64,000 bases of DNA from Rhodoferax antarcticus ANT.BR (GTDB lineage Bacteria > Pseudomonadota > Gammaproteobacteria > Burkholderiales > Burkholderiaceae_C): NCBI RefSeq assembly GCF_001938565.1, contig NZ_MSYM01000013.1:311496-375495 (forward strand), read 5' to 3'. The number at the start of each line of letters is the position of its first letter. The first letter of the stretch is position 1. This document shows, in pieces, positions 9,412-19,067 of the stretch. The notes under the pieces were generated by a model, which did no database searches, was not told the origin of the DNA, and was given only the letters and a program-made list of their open reading frames with translations. The translations under genes and the position numbers were made by a program.

Positions 9412-11430
9412 TCAAAAGGGCTGTTTGCCCTGCCACCAGCCAAGTACCAGATCCACCGATGTTTCAACCGATAAATCCGAGTTGTCCAGCAACACGGCGT
9501 CTTGTGCGGGTTTTAAAGGTGAGGCACTACGGGTTCGGTCCCGCTCGTCTCTGGCTTCCAAATCAGCGCGAAGACTGTCGAGTGTAGTCGAAATCCCTTT
9601 TGAAATCAACTGCTTGAAACGCCTTTGTGCGCGCTGTGGTGCGCTGGCGGTCAAAAACACCTTGAGTTGAGCTTGTGGAAAGATCACCGAGCCCATGTCG
9701 CGACCGTCAGCCACCAGGCCGGGCAGGCGGTGAAAGCTGTGTTGCAGGGCCACCAGCGCGGCACGCACCGGCGCCAGCGCTGACACTTTGGAGGCGTTCA
9801 TGCCGTTTTCTTCGGTGCGGATGGCCTCGGACATGTCCTCGCCGTTCAGCAGAATCCGGTTGCCAGCGAATTCGATGCGCAACTGCGGCAACAGGCTGGC
9901 GATTTGCGCCTCGCCGCTACTGGCAATGGGCAGTCCGGCGCGGCTAGCAGCCAGCGCGGCGATGCGGTACAGCGCGCCTGAATCCAGAAAGTGGTACCCG
10001 AGCCGCATGGCCAGTTCAGCCGCCAGCGTGCCCTTGCCCGAGGCTGTGGGGCCATCAATACAGATCACAGGGACGTGCTTGGGGCTGGTTTGAACCAGTG
10101 AAAACAACGCCTCAAAGTAGTCCGGAAAGGTCTTGGCGACACATTTGGGGTCTTCAATGCGCACCGGGAGACCTGCCGGATTAAAGGCGGCGAGTGAGAA
10201 ACACATGGCAACGCGGTGGTCGTCATAGGTGTGGATGCTGGCGGCTTTCCAGGCCCCCACGCTGGCAGGTGGTGTGATGCGAATGTAGTCTGCACCTTCG
10301 TCCACCGTGGCACCCAGCTTGCGCAGCTCACAAGCCATGGCGGCGAGGCGGTCGGTTTCCTTCACGCGCCAGCTGGCAACGTTGCGCAAGGTGGTGGTGC
10401 CATCGGCGTAGAGCGCCATCACCGCCAGGGTCATGGCAGCGTCGGGGATGTGGTTGCAGTCCAGGTCAATGGCCTTGAGCGGCCAGGCACCTCGGCTGAT
10501 CTCCAGCCAGTTGGGGCCGCTGGTAACCTGCGCGCCCATCATTTGGGCGGCTTCCACAAAGCGGATATCGCCCTGGATAGAGGCCGCACCCACTCCCAAA
10601 ATCTTGATACCTTTTTGGCCTCTAGCCCTTGCTGCTATTGCGCCAAGCGCTATAAAATAGCTTGCAGACGAGGCATCGGCTTCGACATAAATTTCGCCCG
10701 GTGTGCGGATCTGGCTGCCCGCCGGGATGGTGAAACGCTGCCAACCGTCACGCTGCACCACCACGCCAAACTGCGCCAGCAGGTTCAGGGTGATCTCGAT
10801 GTAGGGCCGCGAAATCAGCTCGCCGACCACCTCAATCACCACGTCATTGCCGAGCGCGGGGGCTCGGTGCATGGCTACCAGCGGCAAGGCCATCAGCAAA
10901 GCGGTGAGGAATTGGCTGGAAACATCGCCACGAACCTGGATGGGTGCCGACAGGTTCAGCGTCGGCTGGCCAATGCGCAGCGGCGGGTAGCCGGATTTTT
11001 CAAGATAGTCGATCTGGCAGCCGAGCTGGCGCATGGCATCGACTAAATCACCAATCGGGCGCTCATGCATGCGCGGCACGCCGCTTAGCTCATAGTCACC
11101 GCCCATCACTGCCAACGCGGCGGTGAGCGGCCGAATGGCCGTGCCGGCATTGCCCATGAACAGCTTGGCTTGTGCTACTTTTGGCTTGCCGCCCAAGCCT
11201 TCTATGGTGACGGTGCTATGGTTTTGGTGAACACCGCAGCCCAATTGGCGCAGTGCCTCAAGCATGACCCGGGTGTCGTCGGAGTCCAGCAGGTCATGCA
11301 CGTCCGTGCTGCCTTCGCTCAGTGCGGCCAGCAGCAGCACCCGGTTCGAGATACTTTTGGAGCCGGGCAGGGTGATGCTGCCGCTGGCGGTGTTCAGCGG
11401 GGGGATATCGAGGAAGGCGGTTGCGTACAT
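9412..11430 (-). CDS. aroA-cmk: Fused EPSP synthase / cytidylate kinase
   Basis: 672 residues with two enzymes in one chain. Residues 1 to about 440 are 3-phosphoshikimate 1-carboxyvinyltransferase ([10 protein letters not shown] near the start, [10 protein letters not shown], the DSDDTRVM block), the sixth shikimate-pathway step. From about 450 is cytidylate kinase (P-loop [27 protein letters not shown]), which phosphorylates CMP/dCMP. The join ([16 protein letters not shown]) has no internal stop. The fusion is known in Comamonadaceae. A copy of the dispersed repeat lies inside the EPSP synthase part (10611-10674) and adds an ARARGQKG segment where relatives have a short turn. It follows tyrA by 22 nt in an aromatic amino-acid gene run. 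Confidence 0.95.
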   Translation of the reverse strand: MYATAFLDIPPLNTASGSITLPGSKSISNRVLLLAALSEGSTDVHDLLDSDDTRVMLEALRQLGCGVHQNHSTVTIEGLGGKPKVAQAKLFMGNAGTAIRPLTAALAVMGGDYELSGVPRMHERPIGDLVDAMRQLGCQIDYLEKSGYPPLRIGQPTLNLSAPIQVRGDVSSQFLTALLMALPLVAMHRAPALGNDVVIEVVGELISRPYIEITLNLLAQFGVVVQRDGWQRFTIPAGSQIRTPGEIYVEADASSASYFIALGAIAARARGQKGIKILGVGAASIQGDIRFVEAAQMMGAQVTSGPNWLEISRGAWPLKAIDLDCNHIPDAAMTLAVMALYADGTTTLRNVASWRVKETDRLAAMACELRKLGATVDEGADYIRITPPASVGAWKAASIHTYDDHRVAMCFSLAAFNPAGLPVRIEDPKCVAKTFPDYFEALFSLVQTSPKHVPVICIDGPTASGKGTLAAELAMRLGYHFLDSGALYRIAALAASRAGLPIASSGEAQIASLLPQLRIEFAGNRILLNGEDMSEAIRTEENGMNASKVSALAPVRAALVALQHSFHRLPGLVADGRDMGSVIFPQAQLKVFLTASAPQRAQRRFKQLISKGISTTLDSLRADLEARDERDRTRSASPLKPAQDAVLLDNSDLSVETSVDLVLGWWQGKQPF
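10611..10674 (+). repeat. Dispersed repeat, copy 3, inside aroA
   Basis: GGCCTCTAGCCCTTG, then AAGCGCTATAAAATAGCTT. It is opposite in orientation to the gene and in frame. On the gene strand the repeat contributes the residues around [18 protein letters not shown]. Confidence 0.8.
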
Positions 11431-11452
11431 CGCAAGGACGGTTTGGAAAATG

Positions 11453-12322
11453 TCAGGGCAACTGGTTCATGCGCCAGTTGCTGCGGGTGGCGCTGGCCTG
11501 GGTGATCAGGGCGTCCAGCATCTGCGGGTCTGCCGCCTGCATGGCGGCCTCAAACAGCGCCAGCTGGTCGCGAAAGTTCTGGCTCTGCGCCAGTAACTCG
11601 GCCCGGTTGGCCAGCAGGATGTCGCGCCAGACCAGCGGGTCGCTGGCCGCAATGCGGGTGAAGTCACGAAAGCCCGGTCCGGCCAGTTTCATGAACTCCT
11701 GGCCTCTGAGTTGCCCGGCCACCGAATTCATCAGCGTAAAAGCCAGCATATGCGGCAGGTGGCTCACTGCGGCAAATGCTGCGTCGTGTGACTCCGGGGT
11801 CATGTTCACCACCTTACAGCCCAGCGCGCTCCAGACTTCGGCTGCGCGTTGGGTGTGGCTCGGCAAGGTTTTCTCGGTGGGGGTCAGGATGACCTGTTTG
11901 CCGTTGTACAGATCGGCATCGGCGTTGTCCACTCCCGCCAGCTCCTTGCCCGCAATCGGGTGTGCCGGGACAAACGAGCCGACCTGCTCGCGTAGGCCGC
12001 GTGCTGCGGCTTGCACCACGTCGCTCTTGGTGGAACCCACATCCATGATCAGCATCTTCGGCGTGACCATGTGTTTGATGGCTTTGAAGGTGGCCTCTGA
12101 TGCCGCCACCGGCACCGCTACCAGCACGATGTCAGCACCTGAGACGGCCAGCAGCGCCGAGGGTGCCTCGACATCGATCACGCCCATCAGCCGGGCCCGT
12201 TCGGTGGTGGAAGGCGACCGGCTGTAACCCACCACCCGTTTCACCAGCCCGGCCTTTTTCAGCGCCAAGGCAAAAGACCCACCCATCAGGCCGCAGCCGA
12301 TCAAACCCAGTTGTTCAAACAT
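11453..12322 (-). CDS. tyrA: Prephenate dehydrogenase
   Basis: 289 residues: N-terminal Rossmann motif [20 protein letters not shown], followed by [17 protein letters not shown] and SHLPHMLAF, all typical of TyrA-type prephenate/arogenate dehydrogenases. It oxidises prephenate to 4-hydroxyphenylpyruvate for tyrosine. No chorismate mutase or ACT domain is fused. The start at 12322 has GGGAG 5 nt upstream. A longer frame (12481) runs into pheA and is unlikely. It lies between pheA and aroA-cmk. Confidence 0.94.
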   Translation of the reverse strand: MFEQLGLIGCGLMGGSFALALKKAGLVKRVVGYSRSPSTTERARLMGVIDVEAPSALLAVSGADIVLVAVPVAASEATFKAIKHMVTPKMLIMDVGSTKSDVVQAAARGLREQVGSFVPAHPIAGKELAGVDNADADLYNGKQVILTPTEKTLPSHTQRAAEVWSALGCKVVNMTPESHDAAFAAVSHLPHMLAFTLMNSVAGQLRGQEFMKLAGPGFRDFTRIAASDPLVWRDILLANRAELLAQSQNFRDQLALFEAAMQAADPQMLDALITQASATRSNWRMNQLP

Positions 12323-12401
12323 GAAGACTCCCGGCAGGTCTGAACGGCTCGCGTGCCTGTGGCATCGGTGAAAACAAGTAGGGTCAGGTGCTGCTGCATG
12401 C

Positions 12402-13484
12402 TCACTCTGCCAGCGGGTAAGTGCCCAGCACCTTGTAAAACGCGCACAGGCTGCGCAATTCTTCCAGCGCTGCCGCCACATTCGACTGCGATGGGTGCCC
12501 GGCCAGATCGATGTAGAAGTAATACTCCCACTGGCCAGAGCGCGCCGGGCGCGACTCGAACCGCGTCATCGATACTTTGTGGCGCTTCAACGGCACCAGC
12601 AGGTCATGCACCGCGCCAGGGCGGTTGGTGACCGAGACGATCAGGCTGACGCAGTCATTGCCGGTGGCCTGCGGCGCCGCCAGGGTTTGCGGCAGGCAGA
12701 CCACCGCAAAGCGGGTGCGGTTGAAGGCGTCATCCTGAATCGCGTAAGACACCACGTGCAGGCCAAATTCGCTTCCTGCGCGTTCGCTGGCAATGGCTGC
12801 CCAGGTCGGGTTGGCGGCGGCCAAGCGGGCGCCTTCTGCATTGCTGGGCGCAGCGCGCCGGTCAGCGTGGGGCAGGTGGGTGCTGAGCCAGTCTTGGCAC
12901 TGCGCCAAGGCTTGCGGGTGGGCGTAGACCACTTCGATGTCGTCGAGCAACGGGGTCAGGCGCAGCAGGTTGTGGCGCACCAGGAAACTGGTTTCGCCGA
13001 TGATGTGCAGCGGGGAATTCAGCAGCAGGTCCAGCGAGCGCGAAATCACGCCCTCGGACGAGTTTTCGATGGGCACCACACCAAATTCAGCGCTGCCCGC
13101 GGCTGTGGCGCGAAACACTTCATCAATGCTGACGCACAACACGCGTGCCATGCTGCCACCAAAATACTGAATGGCGGCCTGCTCGCTGAAGGTGCCCGCT
13201 GGGCCCAGGTAGGCCACGCGTAGCGGCGCTTCCAGAGCGCGGCAGGCCGACATGATTTCGCGCCAGATGATGGCGATGCTGTGGGTTTTGAGCGGGCCTT
13301 GGTTGCTGGCCTGCAGGTTGGCGATGACTTGGTTTTCGCGGTCCGGGCGGAAAACGACCGAACCTTCCACGCGCTTGATTTCACCTACTTCATGGGCCAG
13401 CGCGGCGCGTTTGTTTAGCAGCGCGATGAGCTCCAGATCCACCGCGTCGATCTGGCTGCGTAATTCAGGAAGGGTTTTGGCCAT
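12402..13484 (-). CDS. pheA: Chorismate mutase / prephenate dehydratase (P-protein)
   Basis: 360 residues with three parts. An AroQ chorismate mutase (1 to about 90: LRSQIDAVDLELIALLNKRAALAHEVGEIK) is followed by a prephenate dehydratase domain (about 95-275: VAYLGPAGTFSEQAA, VPIENSSEGVI) and a C-terminal ACT domain with the phenylalanine-binding motif FESRPARSGQWEYYFYID. It converts chorismate to phenylpyruvate and is presumably feedback-inhibited by phenylalanine. It sits between serC and tyrA, 79 nt upstream of tyrA. Confidence 0.96.
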   Translation of the reverse strand: MAKTLPELRSQIDAVDLELIALLNKRAALAHEVGEIKRVEGSVVFRPDRENQVIANLQASNQGPLKTHSIAIIWREIMSACRALEAPLRVAYLGPAGTFSEQAAIQYFGGSMARVLCVSIDEVFRATAAGSAEFGVVPIENSSEGVISRSLDLLLNSPLHIIGETSFLVRHNLLRLTPLLDDIEVVYAHPQALAQCQDWLSTHLPHADRRAAPSNAEGARLAAANPTWAAIASERAGSEFGLHVVSYAIQDDAFNRTRFAVVCLPQTLAAPQATGNDCVSLIVSVTNRPGAVHDLLVPLKRHKVSMTRFESRPARSGQWEYYFYIDLAGHPSQSNVAAALEELRSLCAFYKVLGTYPLAE

Positions 13485-13607
13485 GATGGTTGGTTAACGT
13501 GAAAAAACAGGGCTGGGATAAGGATAGTCGTCGTGCCGTGGTCAGTCAGGGGTCACGCCGGGCGCACCGATGTCAGCAAAGGTGCCTGTCTGACCAGCCC
13601 GCTGGCA

Positions 13608-14699
13608 TCAGCCGTGTTGCGCTTCAAAGTCGCGCATGTAGCTCACCAACGCCTGCACGCCTTCGATCGGCAAGGCGTTGTAAATGCTGGCGCGCATGCC
13701 GCCGACCGATTTGTGGCCTTTGAGCTGCAACAAGCCGCGTTCGCGGGCACCCGCCAGAAAGGCGTCATTCAGAGCCTCGTCGCGCAGGTAAAACGGCACA
13801 TTCATGCGCGAGCGGCAGTGTTTCTCGACCCGATTGAGGTACAGCGCAGAACTGTCAATCGCACCGTAGAGCAACTCAGCCTTGGTGATGTTGCGCGCTT
13901 CCATGGCGGCTATACCACCCTGGCGCTTGAGCCACTTGAAGACCAGTCCGGCGATGTAGATTGAGTAGGTTGGCGGCGTGTTGTACATCGAGGCGTTGTC
14001 GGCCACCGTTTTATAGGTGAAGGCACTCGGGCAGATGGGCAAAGCGCGGTCCAGCAAGTCGTCGCGCACCACCACCAGGGTCAAGCCAGCGGGGCCGAGG
14101 TTTTTTTGTGCGCCACCAAAAGCCAGCCCAACGCGGCTCCAGTCCACCGGGCGCGAGGCCACGTGGGACGAAAAATCAATCACCAGCGGCGCGTCACAAC
14201 CCAGCGCCTTGAGGTTAGGCAAGGCCTGGTACTCCACGCCGTTGATGGTTTCGTTGCTACAAAGATGCACATAGGCGGGCTGCTTGCTGAGCTGCCAGCT
14301 GGCAGGGTCGGCCAGCATGGTGAAGCCGCTCGACTGAGTGTTTGCGGCTTCGTGCGCGGTGCAATAGCGCGCTGCTTCCTGTGCCGACTTCTGGCTCCAG
14401 CTGCCGGTGACGACAAAGTCTGCCGTTTCGCCACGCGACAGGTTCAGCGGCACGATGGCGTTTTCCGCCAAGCCGCCGCCTTGCATGAACAGCAACTTGA
14501 AATGGCTTGGCACTTCTAGCAGTTCGCGCAAATCGGCTTCGGCCTCGGTAGCAATTTGGCCAAACTCTTTGCCACGGTGGCTCATTTCCATCACGCTCAT
14601 GCCGCTGCCGTGCCAGTCCAGCATCTCGGCGGCAGCCTGCGCCAGCACCTCCTCAGGCATGACGGCCGGGCCAGCGGAGAAATTAAAAGGTCTGTTCAT
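13608..14699 (-). CDS. serC: Phosphoserine aminotransferase
   Basis: 363 residues of the class-V aminotransferase family. Starts [14 protein letters not shown]. The PLP lysine is K199 in [12 protein letters not shown], and the C-terminal [14 protein letters not shown] block is present. It makes phosphoserine for serine synthesis and also serves pyridoxal-phosphate synthesis. It lies between gyrA and pheA. The 69-nt gap to gyrA is almost filled by a repeat copy. Confidence 0.96.
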   Translation of the reverse strand: MNRPFNFSAGPAVMPEEVLAQAAAEMLDWHGSGMSVMEMSHRGKEFGQIATEAEADLRELLEVPSHFKLLFMQGGGLAENAIVPLNLSRGETADFVVTGSWSQKSAQEAARYCTAHEAANTQSSGFTMLADPASWQLSKQPAYVHLCSNETINGVEYQALPNLKALGCDAPLVIDFSSHVASRPVDWSRVGLAFGGAQKNLGPAGLTLVVVRDDLLDRALPICPSAFTYKTVADNASMYNTPPTYSIYIAGLVFKWLKRQGGIAAMEARNITKAELLYGAIDSSALYLNRVEKHCRSRMNVPFYLRDEALNDAFLAGARERGLLQLKGHKSVGGMRASIYNALPIEGVQALVSYMRDFEAQHG

Positions 14700-14710
14700 G
14701 CTGAAAATTT

Positions 14711-14768
14711 ATAAGAAATTAGCCTCTAGCCCTTATAGACAAAGCGCTAGTAGCTATTTATTTGATAG
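14711..14768 (+). repeat. Dispersed repeat, copy 4, between gyrA and serC
   Basis: A near-consensus copy: AGCCTCTAGCCCTTATAGAC, then AAAGCGCTAGTAGCTATT. It ends exactly where the gyrA stop codon begins (14769) and reaches within 12 nt of the serC start. CTAGC and GCTAG arms can form a hairpin with a C-C mismatch. Confidence 0.92.
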
Positions 14769-17456
14769 TTATTGCGTATCCGGCGTGGGCGTGTCATCGG
14801 GGGATTCATCTGGTGACGCATCCGATGTGTCATCTGCTACGTCGTCCACTGCCTCATCAGCCAGCTTGGTAATGGCGTCGTTTTCCACAATGCGCTGCAG
14901 ACCGCTGAGCTGCGAGCCTTCATCGAGCCCGATCAGGGTCACACCTTGCGTGGCGCGGCCAAGTTCGCGGATCTCGCTGACGCGGGTGCGCACCAGAACG
15001 CCCTTGTCGGTGATCAGCATGATTTCGTCGTCGGCGTGCACCAGCGTGGCAGCAACGACCTTGCCATTGCGCTCAGACTGCTGAATGGCGATCATGCCCT
15101 TGGTGCCGCGGCCGTGGCGGGTGTACTCGGTGATGCTGGTGCGTTTGCCGTAGCCGTTTTGGGTGGCAGTCAGCACGCTCTGCGATTCGTCTTCAGCCAC
15201 CAGCATGGCGATCACGCCCTGACCCTCATCGAGCATCATGCCGCGCACGCCGCGTGCCTGGCGACCCATCGGGCGCACATCGTTTTCATCAAAACGCACC
15301 GCCTTGCCACCGTCGCTGAACAGCATCACATCATGCTCGCCGTCGGTCAAGGCGGCGCCAATCAAAAAGTCGCCGTCGTCCAGGTCCACGGCAATGATGC
15401 CGGCTTTGCGTGGGTTGCTGAATTCGACCAACGCCGTCTTCTTGACTGTGCCCATGCTGGTGGCCATGAACACATACTGGTCTGCCGGGAAGGTGCGCTT
15501 TTCACCGGTGAGCGCCAGCACCACGGTGATTTTTTCGCCCTCAGCCAGCGGGAACATGTTGACGATGGGGCGCCCACGCGAGCCGCGTGAACCTTGCGGC
15601 ACTTCCCAGACTTTCAGCCAGTACATGCGGCCACGGTTGCTAAAGCACAGCAGGTAATCGTGGGTATTGGCAATGAAAAGCTGGTCAACCCAGTCGTCTT
15701 CCTTGGTGGCGGTGGCTTGTTTGCCACGGCCACCGCGCTTTTGCGAGCGGTATTCACTCAGTGGCTGGCTCTTGATGTAGCCGCTGTGGCTCAGGGTGAC
15801 CACCATGTCGGTCGGGGTAATCAGGTCCTCGGTGGAGAGGTCAAACGAGCTATGCTCGACTAGGCTGCGACGCGCGCCAATTTTGGTCATGCCAAACTCG
15901 GTTTTGATGGCGGTGAGTTCGTCGCTGATGATGGTGGAGACGCGCTCCGGGCGGGCCAGGATGTCCAGCAGGTCGTCAATCTCGGCCATGACCTCTTTGT
16001 ATTCAGCAACGATCTTGTCCTGCTCCAGGCCGGTGAGGCGCTGCAGGCGCATTTGCAAAATTTCCTGGGCTTGGGTATCCGACAGGCGGTACAGGCCGTC
16101 TTTACCCATGCCGTATTGCATCTCCAGCCCGCCCGGGCGATAGTCGTCGGCATTCACCAGCGCGCCATCGGCGCGGGTGCGGGTGAGCATTTCGCGCACC
16201 AGCTTGCTGTCCCAGGGGCGCGTCATCAACTCCAGCTTGGCCACGGGCGGCGTGGGTGACTCGCGGATGATGCGAATGAAATCGTCAATGTTGGCCAAAG
16301 CAACCGCCAGGCCTTCCAGCACATGGCCGCGTTCGCGCGCCTTGCGCAGGTTGAACACGGTGCGGCGTGTAACCACTTCACGGCGGTGGTTGATGAAGAC
16401 TTCAATCAGGTCTTTCAGGTTGCACAGCTTGGGCTGACCATTGATCAGCGCCACCATGTTCATGCCAAAGGTGTCCTGCAACTGCGTCTGCTTGTACAGG
16501 TTATTGAGCACCACCTCGGGCACTTCGCCACGTTTGAGCTCAATCACCAGGCGCATGCCGGATTTGTCAGACTCGTCCTGAATGTGGCTGATGCCCTCGA
16601 TCTTTTTCTCATGCACCAGCTCGGCCATGCGTTCCTGCAAGGTCTTTTTGTTGACCTGATACGGCAGCTCGTCGACGATGATCGACTGGCGTTGGCCCTT
16701 GTCGATGTCTTCAAAATGGCACTTGGCGCGCATCACCACCCGGCCACGCCCGGTGCGGTAGCCGTCTTTCACACCATTGATGCCGTAGATGATGCCGGCG
16801 GTGGGGAAATCAGGCGCTGGAATGATTTCCATCAGCTCGTCAATCGACGCCTGTGGGTTCTTCAGCAGGTGCAGGCAGGCGTCTACCACCTCGTTCAGGT
16901 TATGTGGCGGAATGTTGGTGGCCATGCCCACCGCAATACCGCCGGAGCCGTTGACCAGCAGATTGGGCAGGCGCGTGGGCAGCACCAGCGGTTCTTTTTC
17001 AGAGCCGTCATAGTTCGGGCCGAAGTCGACGGTTTCCTTGTCCAGATCGGCCAACAACTCATGGGCGATCTTGGCGAGACGGATTTCGGTGTACCGCATA
17101 GCGGCTGCGTTGTCGCCATCGACCGAGCCGAAGTTGCCCTGGCCATCGACCAGCATGTGGCGCATGGAAAAGTCCTGCGCCATCCGCACGATGGTGTCGT
17201 ACACCGACTGATCACCGTGCGGGTGGTATTTACCAATCACGTCGCCAACAATACGCGCCGACTTCTTGTAGGACTTGTTCCAATCGTTGTTCAACTCGTG
17301 CATGGCAAACAACACGCGCCGATGCACCGGTTTCAGGCCGTCGCGCGCGTCCGGCAAAGCCCGCCCGACAATCACACTCATGGCGTAGTCGAGGTAGCTG
17401 CGACGCATCTCGTCCGCAAGACTGGTGGGCAGGGTTTCTTTGGCGAATTGGGTCAT
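14769..17456 (-). CDS. gyrA: DNA gyrase subunit A
   Basis: 895 residues. The catalytic tyrosine is Y122 (AAMRYTEIR). The breakage-reunion domain is followed by the C-terminal beta-pinwheel, which carries a GyrA box as QKRGGRGK, so this is gyrase rather than topoisomerase IV. In the quinolone region the sequence is HGDQSVYD, giving Gln83 and Ser84 where E. coli has Ser83 and Ala84. Asp87 is kept. The last 30 or so residues are very acidic ([22 protein letters not shown]). Acidic GyrA tails in other bacteria modulate supercoiling. First gene of the long minus-strand run. Confidence 0.98.
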   Translation of the reverse strand: MTQFAKETLPTSLADEMRRSYLDYAMSVIVGRALPDARDGLKPVHRRVLFAMHELNNDWNKSYKKSARIVGDVIGKYHPHGDQSVYDTIVRMAQDFSMRHMLVDGQGNFGSVDGDNAAAMRYTEIRLAKIAHELLADLDKETVDFGPNYDGSEKEPLVLPTRLPNLLVNGSGGIAVGMATNIPPHNLNEVVDACLHLLKNPQASIDELMEIIPAPDFPTAGIIYGINGVKDGYRTGRGRVVMRAKCHFEDIDKGQRQSIIVDELPYQVNKKTLQERMAELVHEKKIEGISHIQDESDKSGMRLVIELKRGEVPEVVLNNLYKQTQLQDTFGMNMVALINGQPKLCNLKDLIEVFINHRREVVTRRTVFNLRKARERGHVLEGLAVALANIDDFIRIIRESPTPPVAKLELMTRPWDSKLVREMLTRTRADGALVNADDYRPGGLEMQYGMGKDGLYRLSDTQAQEILQMRLQRLTGLEQDKIVAEYKEVMAEIDDLLDILARPERVSTIISDELTAIKTEFGMTKIGARRSLVEHSSFDLSTEDLITPTDMVVTLSHSGYIKSQPLSEYRSQKRGGRGKQATATKEDDWVDQLFIANTHDYLLCFSNRGRMYWLKVWEVPQGSRGSRGRPIVNMFPLAEGEKITVVLALTGEKRTFPADQYVFMATSMGTVKKTALVEFSNPRKAGIIAVDLDDGDFLIGAALTDGEHDVMLFSDGGKAVRFDENDVRPMGRQARGVRGMMLDEGQGVIAMLVAEDESQSVLTATQNGYGKRTSITEYTRHGRGTKGMIAIQQSERNGKVVAATLVHADDEIMLITDKGVLVRTRVSEIRELGRATQGVTLIGLDEGSQLSGLQRIVENDAITKLADEAVDDVADDTSDASPDESPDDTPTPDTQ

Positions 17457-17666
17457 AGGGCGTTGAGGCGAGGCAAAAGCGATGTAGGTCGACCATTTTA
17501 GGCGTTCACACTGTGGCTGGACAGCAACGAAACCATCTATTAGTTGACGCGCTGGCGCAAAGCGCCGCTCTCATCGCCAGTGCTACCTTATTTGATGTAA
17601 ATCTCTGTGGCACAATTGAGCGACCGATTCACGTGATAGGCACCGTGGGTCGTCAGTTTTAGTATC

Positions 17667-17688
17667 GCCGCGTCGCTGCGGCCTTTTT
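17667..17688 (+). promoter_or_regulatory. Hairpin with T tract in the ompA leader
   Basis: GCCGC-N6-GCGGC followed by CTTTTT, ending 14 nt before the ompA start, just ahead of the AGGAG ribosome site. It looks like a small attenuator or a 5' mRNA stabiliser. The function is inferred. Confidence 0.45.
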
Positions 17689-17702
17689 CATCTAGGAGAA
17701 TC

Positions 17703-18332
17703 ATGAAAAAATTGAACAAATTAGCGATGCTGATCGCTACCGCAGCCATCGCTTGCGCCGCTGGTGCACAAACCGTTGACAACTGGCGTGCCACTGACGG
17801 CACCGCTGTGAAAAACGGCACCAACGAACTCTGCTGGCGTGACAGTTCCTGGACGCCTGCAACTGCAGCAGTTGGTTGCGACGGCGCCATCGTGGCCGCC
17901 AAGGCTGCTCCTGCAGCGGCTGCTGCTCCCGCACCTGCTGCTGCTGCACCGGCTGTTGTTCCTGCCCCCGTGGCTGCTGCCAAGGTAACTTACGCCGCTG
18001 ATGCTTTCTTTGACTTCGACAAAGCTGTTCTCAAGACTGATGGCAAAGCCAAGCTCGACGATCTGGTTGGTAAGGTCAAGGACGTCAACCTGGAAGTCAT
18101 CATTGCTGTGGGTCACACTGACGCCGTGGGCTCTGATGCTTACAACCAAGGTCTGTCCGTAAGGCGTTCTGAAGCTGTCAAGGCCTATTTGGTGTCCAAG
18201 GGCATCGAAAAGAACCGTGTTTACACTGAAGGTAAGGGCGAGAAGCAACCCGTCGCTGACAACAAGACCTCTGATGGCCGTTCCAAGAACCGCCGTGTAG
18301 AAGTTGAAGTCGTGGGAACTCGCGGCAATTAA
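17703..18332 (+). CDS. OmpA-family outer-membrane protein
   Basis: 209 residues: signal peptide (1-22, ending AGAQ), a short region with two cysteines (ELCWRD, VGCDG), an Ala/Pro-rich linker (about 62-95), then an OmpA C-terminal peptidoglycan-binding domain (FFDFDKAVL ... GHTDAVGSDAYNQGLSVRRSEAVKAYL ... KNRRVEVEV). It lacks a full eight-strand barrel, so it is more like a tethering protein of the OmpA/Pal class. AGGAG stands 7 nt before the ATG, and a strong terminator follows, indicating a monocistronic and probably abundant product. Confidence 0.9.
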   Translation: MKKLNKLAMLIATAAIACAAGAQTVDNWRATDGTAVKNGTNELCWRDSSWTPATAAVGCDGAIVAAKAAPAAAAAPAPAAAAPAVVPAPVAAAKVTYAADAFFDFDKAVLKTDGKAKLDDLVGKVKDVNLEVIIAVGHTDAVGSDAYNQGLSVRRSEAVKAYLVSKGIEKNRVYTEGKGEKQPVADNKTSDGRSKNRRVEVEVVGTRGN

Positions 18333-18351
18333 ATTGCGGTAGCCTCACCGG

Positions 18352-18387
18352 CCAATTAAGAACCCGCTTCGGCGGGTTTTTAATTGG
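18352..18387 (+). terminator. Intrinsic terminator after the ompA-like gene
   Basis: Stem AACCCGC/GCGGGTT (18361-18367 and 18372-18378) with a TTCG tetraloop and a T run. An outer CCAATTAA/TTAATTGG pair (18352-18359 and 18380-18387) extends the stem and makes it bidirectional-looking. Confidence 0.92.
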
Positions 18388-18647
18388 CTGTGCGCCAGGG
18401 GTTAACTCAGTTTGTTCGCTGTCGGCCTAGCGCTACGGCATGTTCAGGCCGAGTCGCTTTGTTCAAAACGGTTGTCTTTTGGGTTGAAGCTTCAGTCGCT
18501 GGTTGGCAAGTCTCAAGCCATCAAGGGGTTTGCCCTAAAATTGCGGCCTATGTAGGCGCCGGGTGATTTGGCTGTCAAACCCGCAACTCTGGTTGCTAGA
18601 GTCCCCAGCTCGGTTGCAAGCCATGTTCAATTGAAAGCAGGCCAACG
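18388..18647. other. Non-coding stretch before the MaoC-Pta operon
   Basis: With the terminator this makes about 315 nt without a gene. I see no convincing reading frame, RNA gene or repeat. It presumably holds the promoter of the next operon, but no clear -35/-10 pair stands out. Confidence 0.5.
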
Positions 18648-19061
18648 ATGCAGATTCAAGATGAGTATGTGCAGCGCCTGGTTGCTTCACTGGAGTCCTT
18701 GAGCGAGCGTATTGCACGCTTGGCGATCGGTCTGGGTGTCCGGCTGGATGACCAACATGCGGTTCAAAAACTCATGGATCAGTCACAGATTCCGCCGATT
18801 GCGACAGAACGCAGGGCTGCTTTGGCTGACGGCAAGATGGTTTTTTCAGCAATGTCTGGAGACCGGCGGGCAGCGCACCTGCGGGAGGAGCTTCGCGGCT
18901 TGCTGGTGTTGCGCTACCACCTTGAAACCGTCATCCTGACCGACAACGGGCTGCCCTTGACCCGGCAAATCATCGAACAAGCGGAAGAACATTTGGTGCA
19001 CAAGGGGTTCAAGCCCGGTGCCGACGGGCTGGATCTCGACAATTTTTTCAACTCAAAGTAG
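18648..19061 (+). CDS. Unknown 137-residue protein in the MaoC-Pta operon
   Basis: A soluble, mostly helical protein with no signal peptide or membrane segment. I do not recognise the family. It is rich in Arg/Glu/Leu, with a heptad-like first part (YVQRLVASLESLSERIARLAIGLGVRL) and a C-terminal acidic DGLDLDNFFNSK. It ends only 6 nt before the MaoC-Pta gene, so the two are almost certainly co-transcribed and probably functionally linked to CoA-ester or acetate metabolism (inference from position only). No promoter separates them. Confidence 0.75.
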   Translation: MQIQDEYVQRLVASLESLSERIARLAIGLGVRLDDQHAVQKLMDQSQIPPIATERRAALADGKMVFSAMSGDRRAAHLREELRGLLVLRYHLETVILTDNGLPLTRQIIEQAEEHLVHKGFKPGADGLDLDNFFNSK

Positions 19062-19067
19062 GCCACT

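Noticed and set aside
16323..17501. 392-codon open frame opposite gyrA
   Set aside because: His/Gln/Val-rich translation typical of antisense GC-rich frames. gyrA on the other strand is certain.
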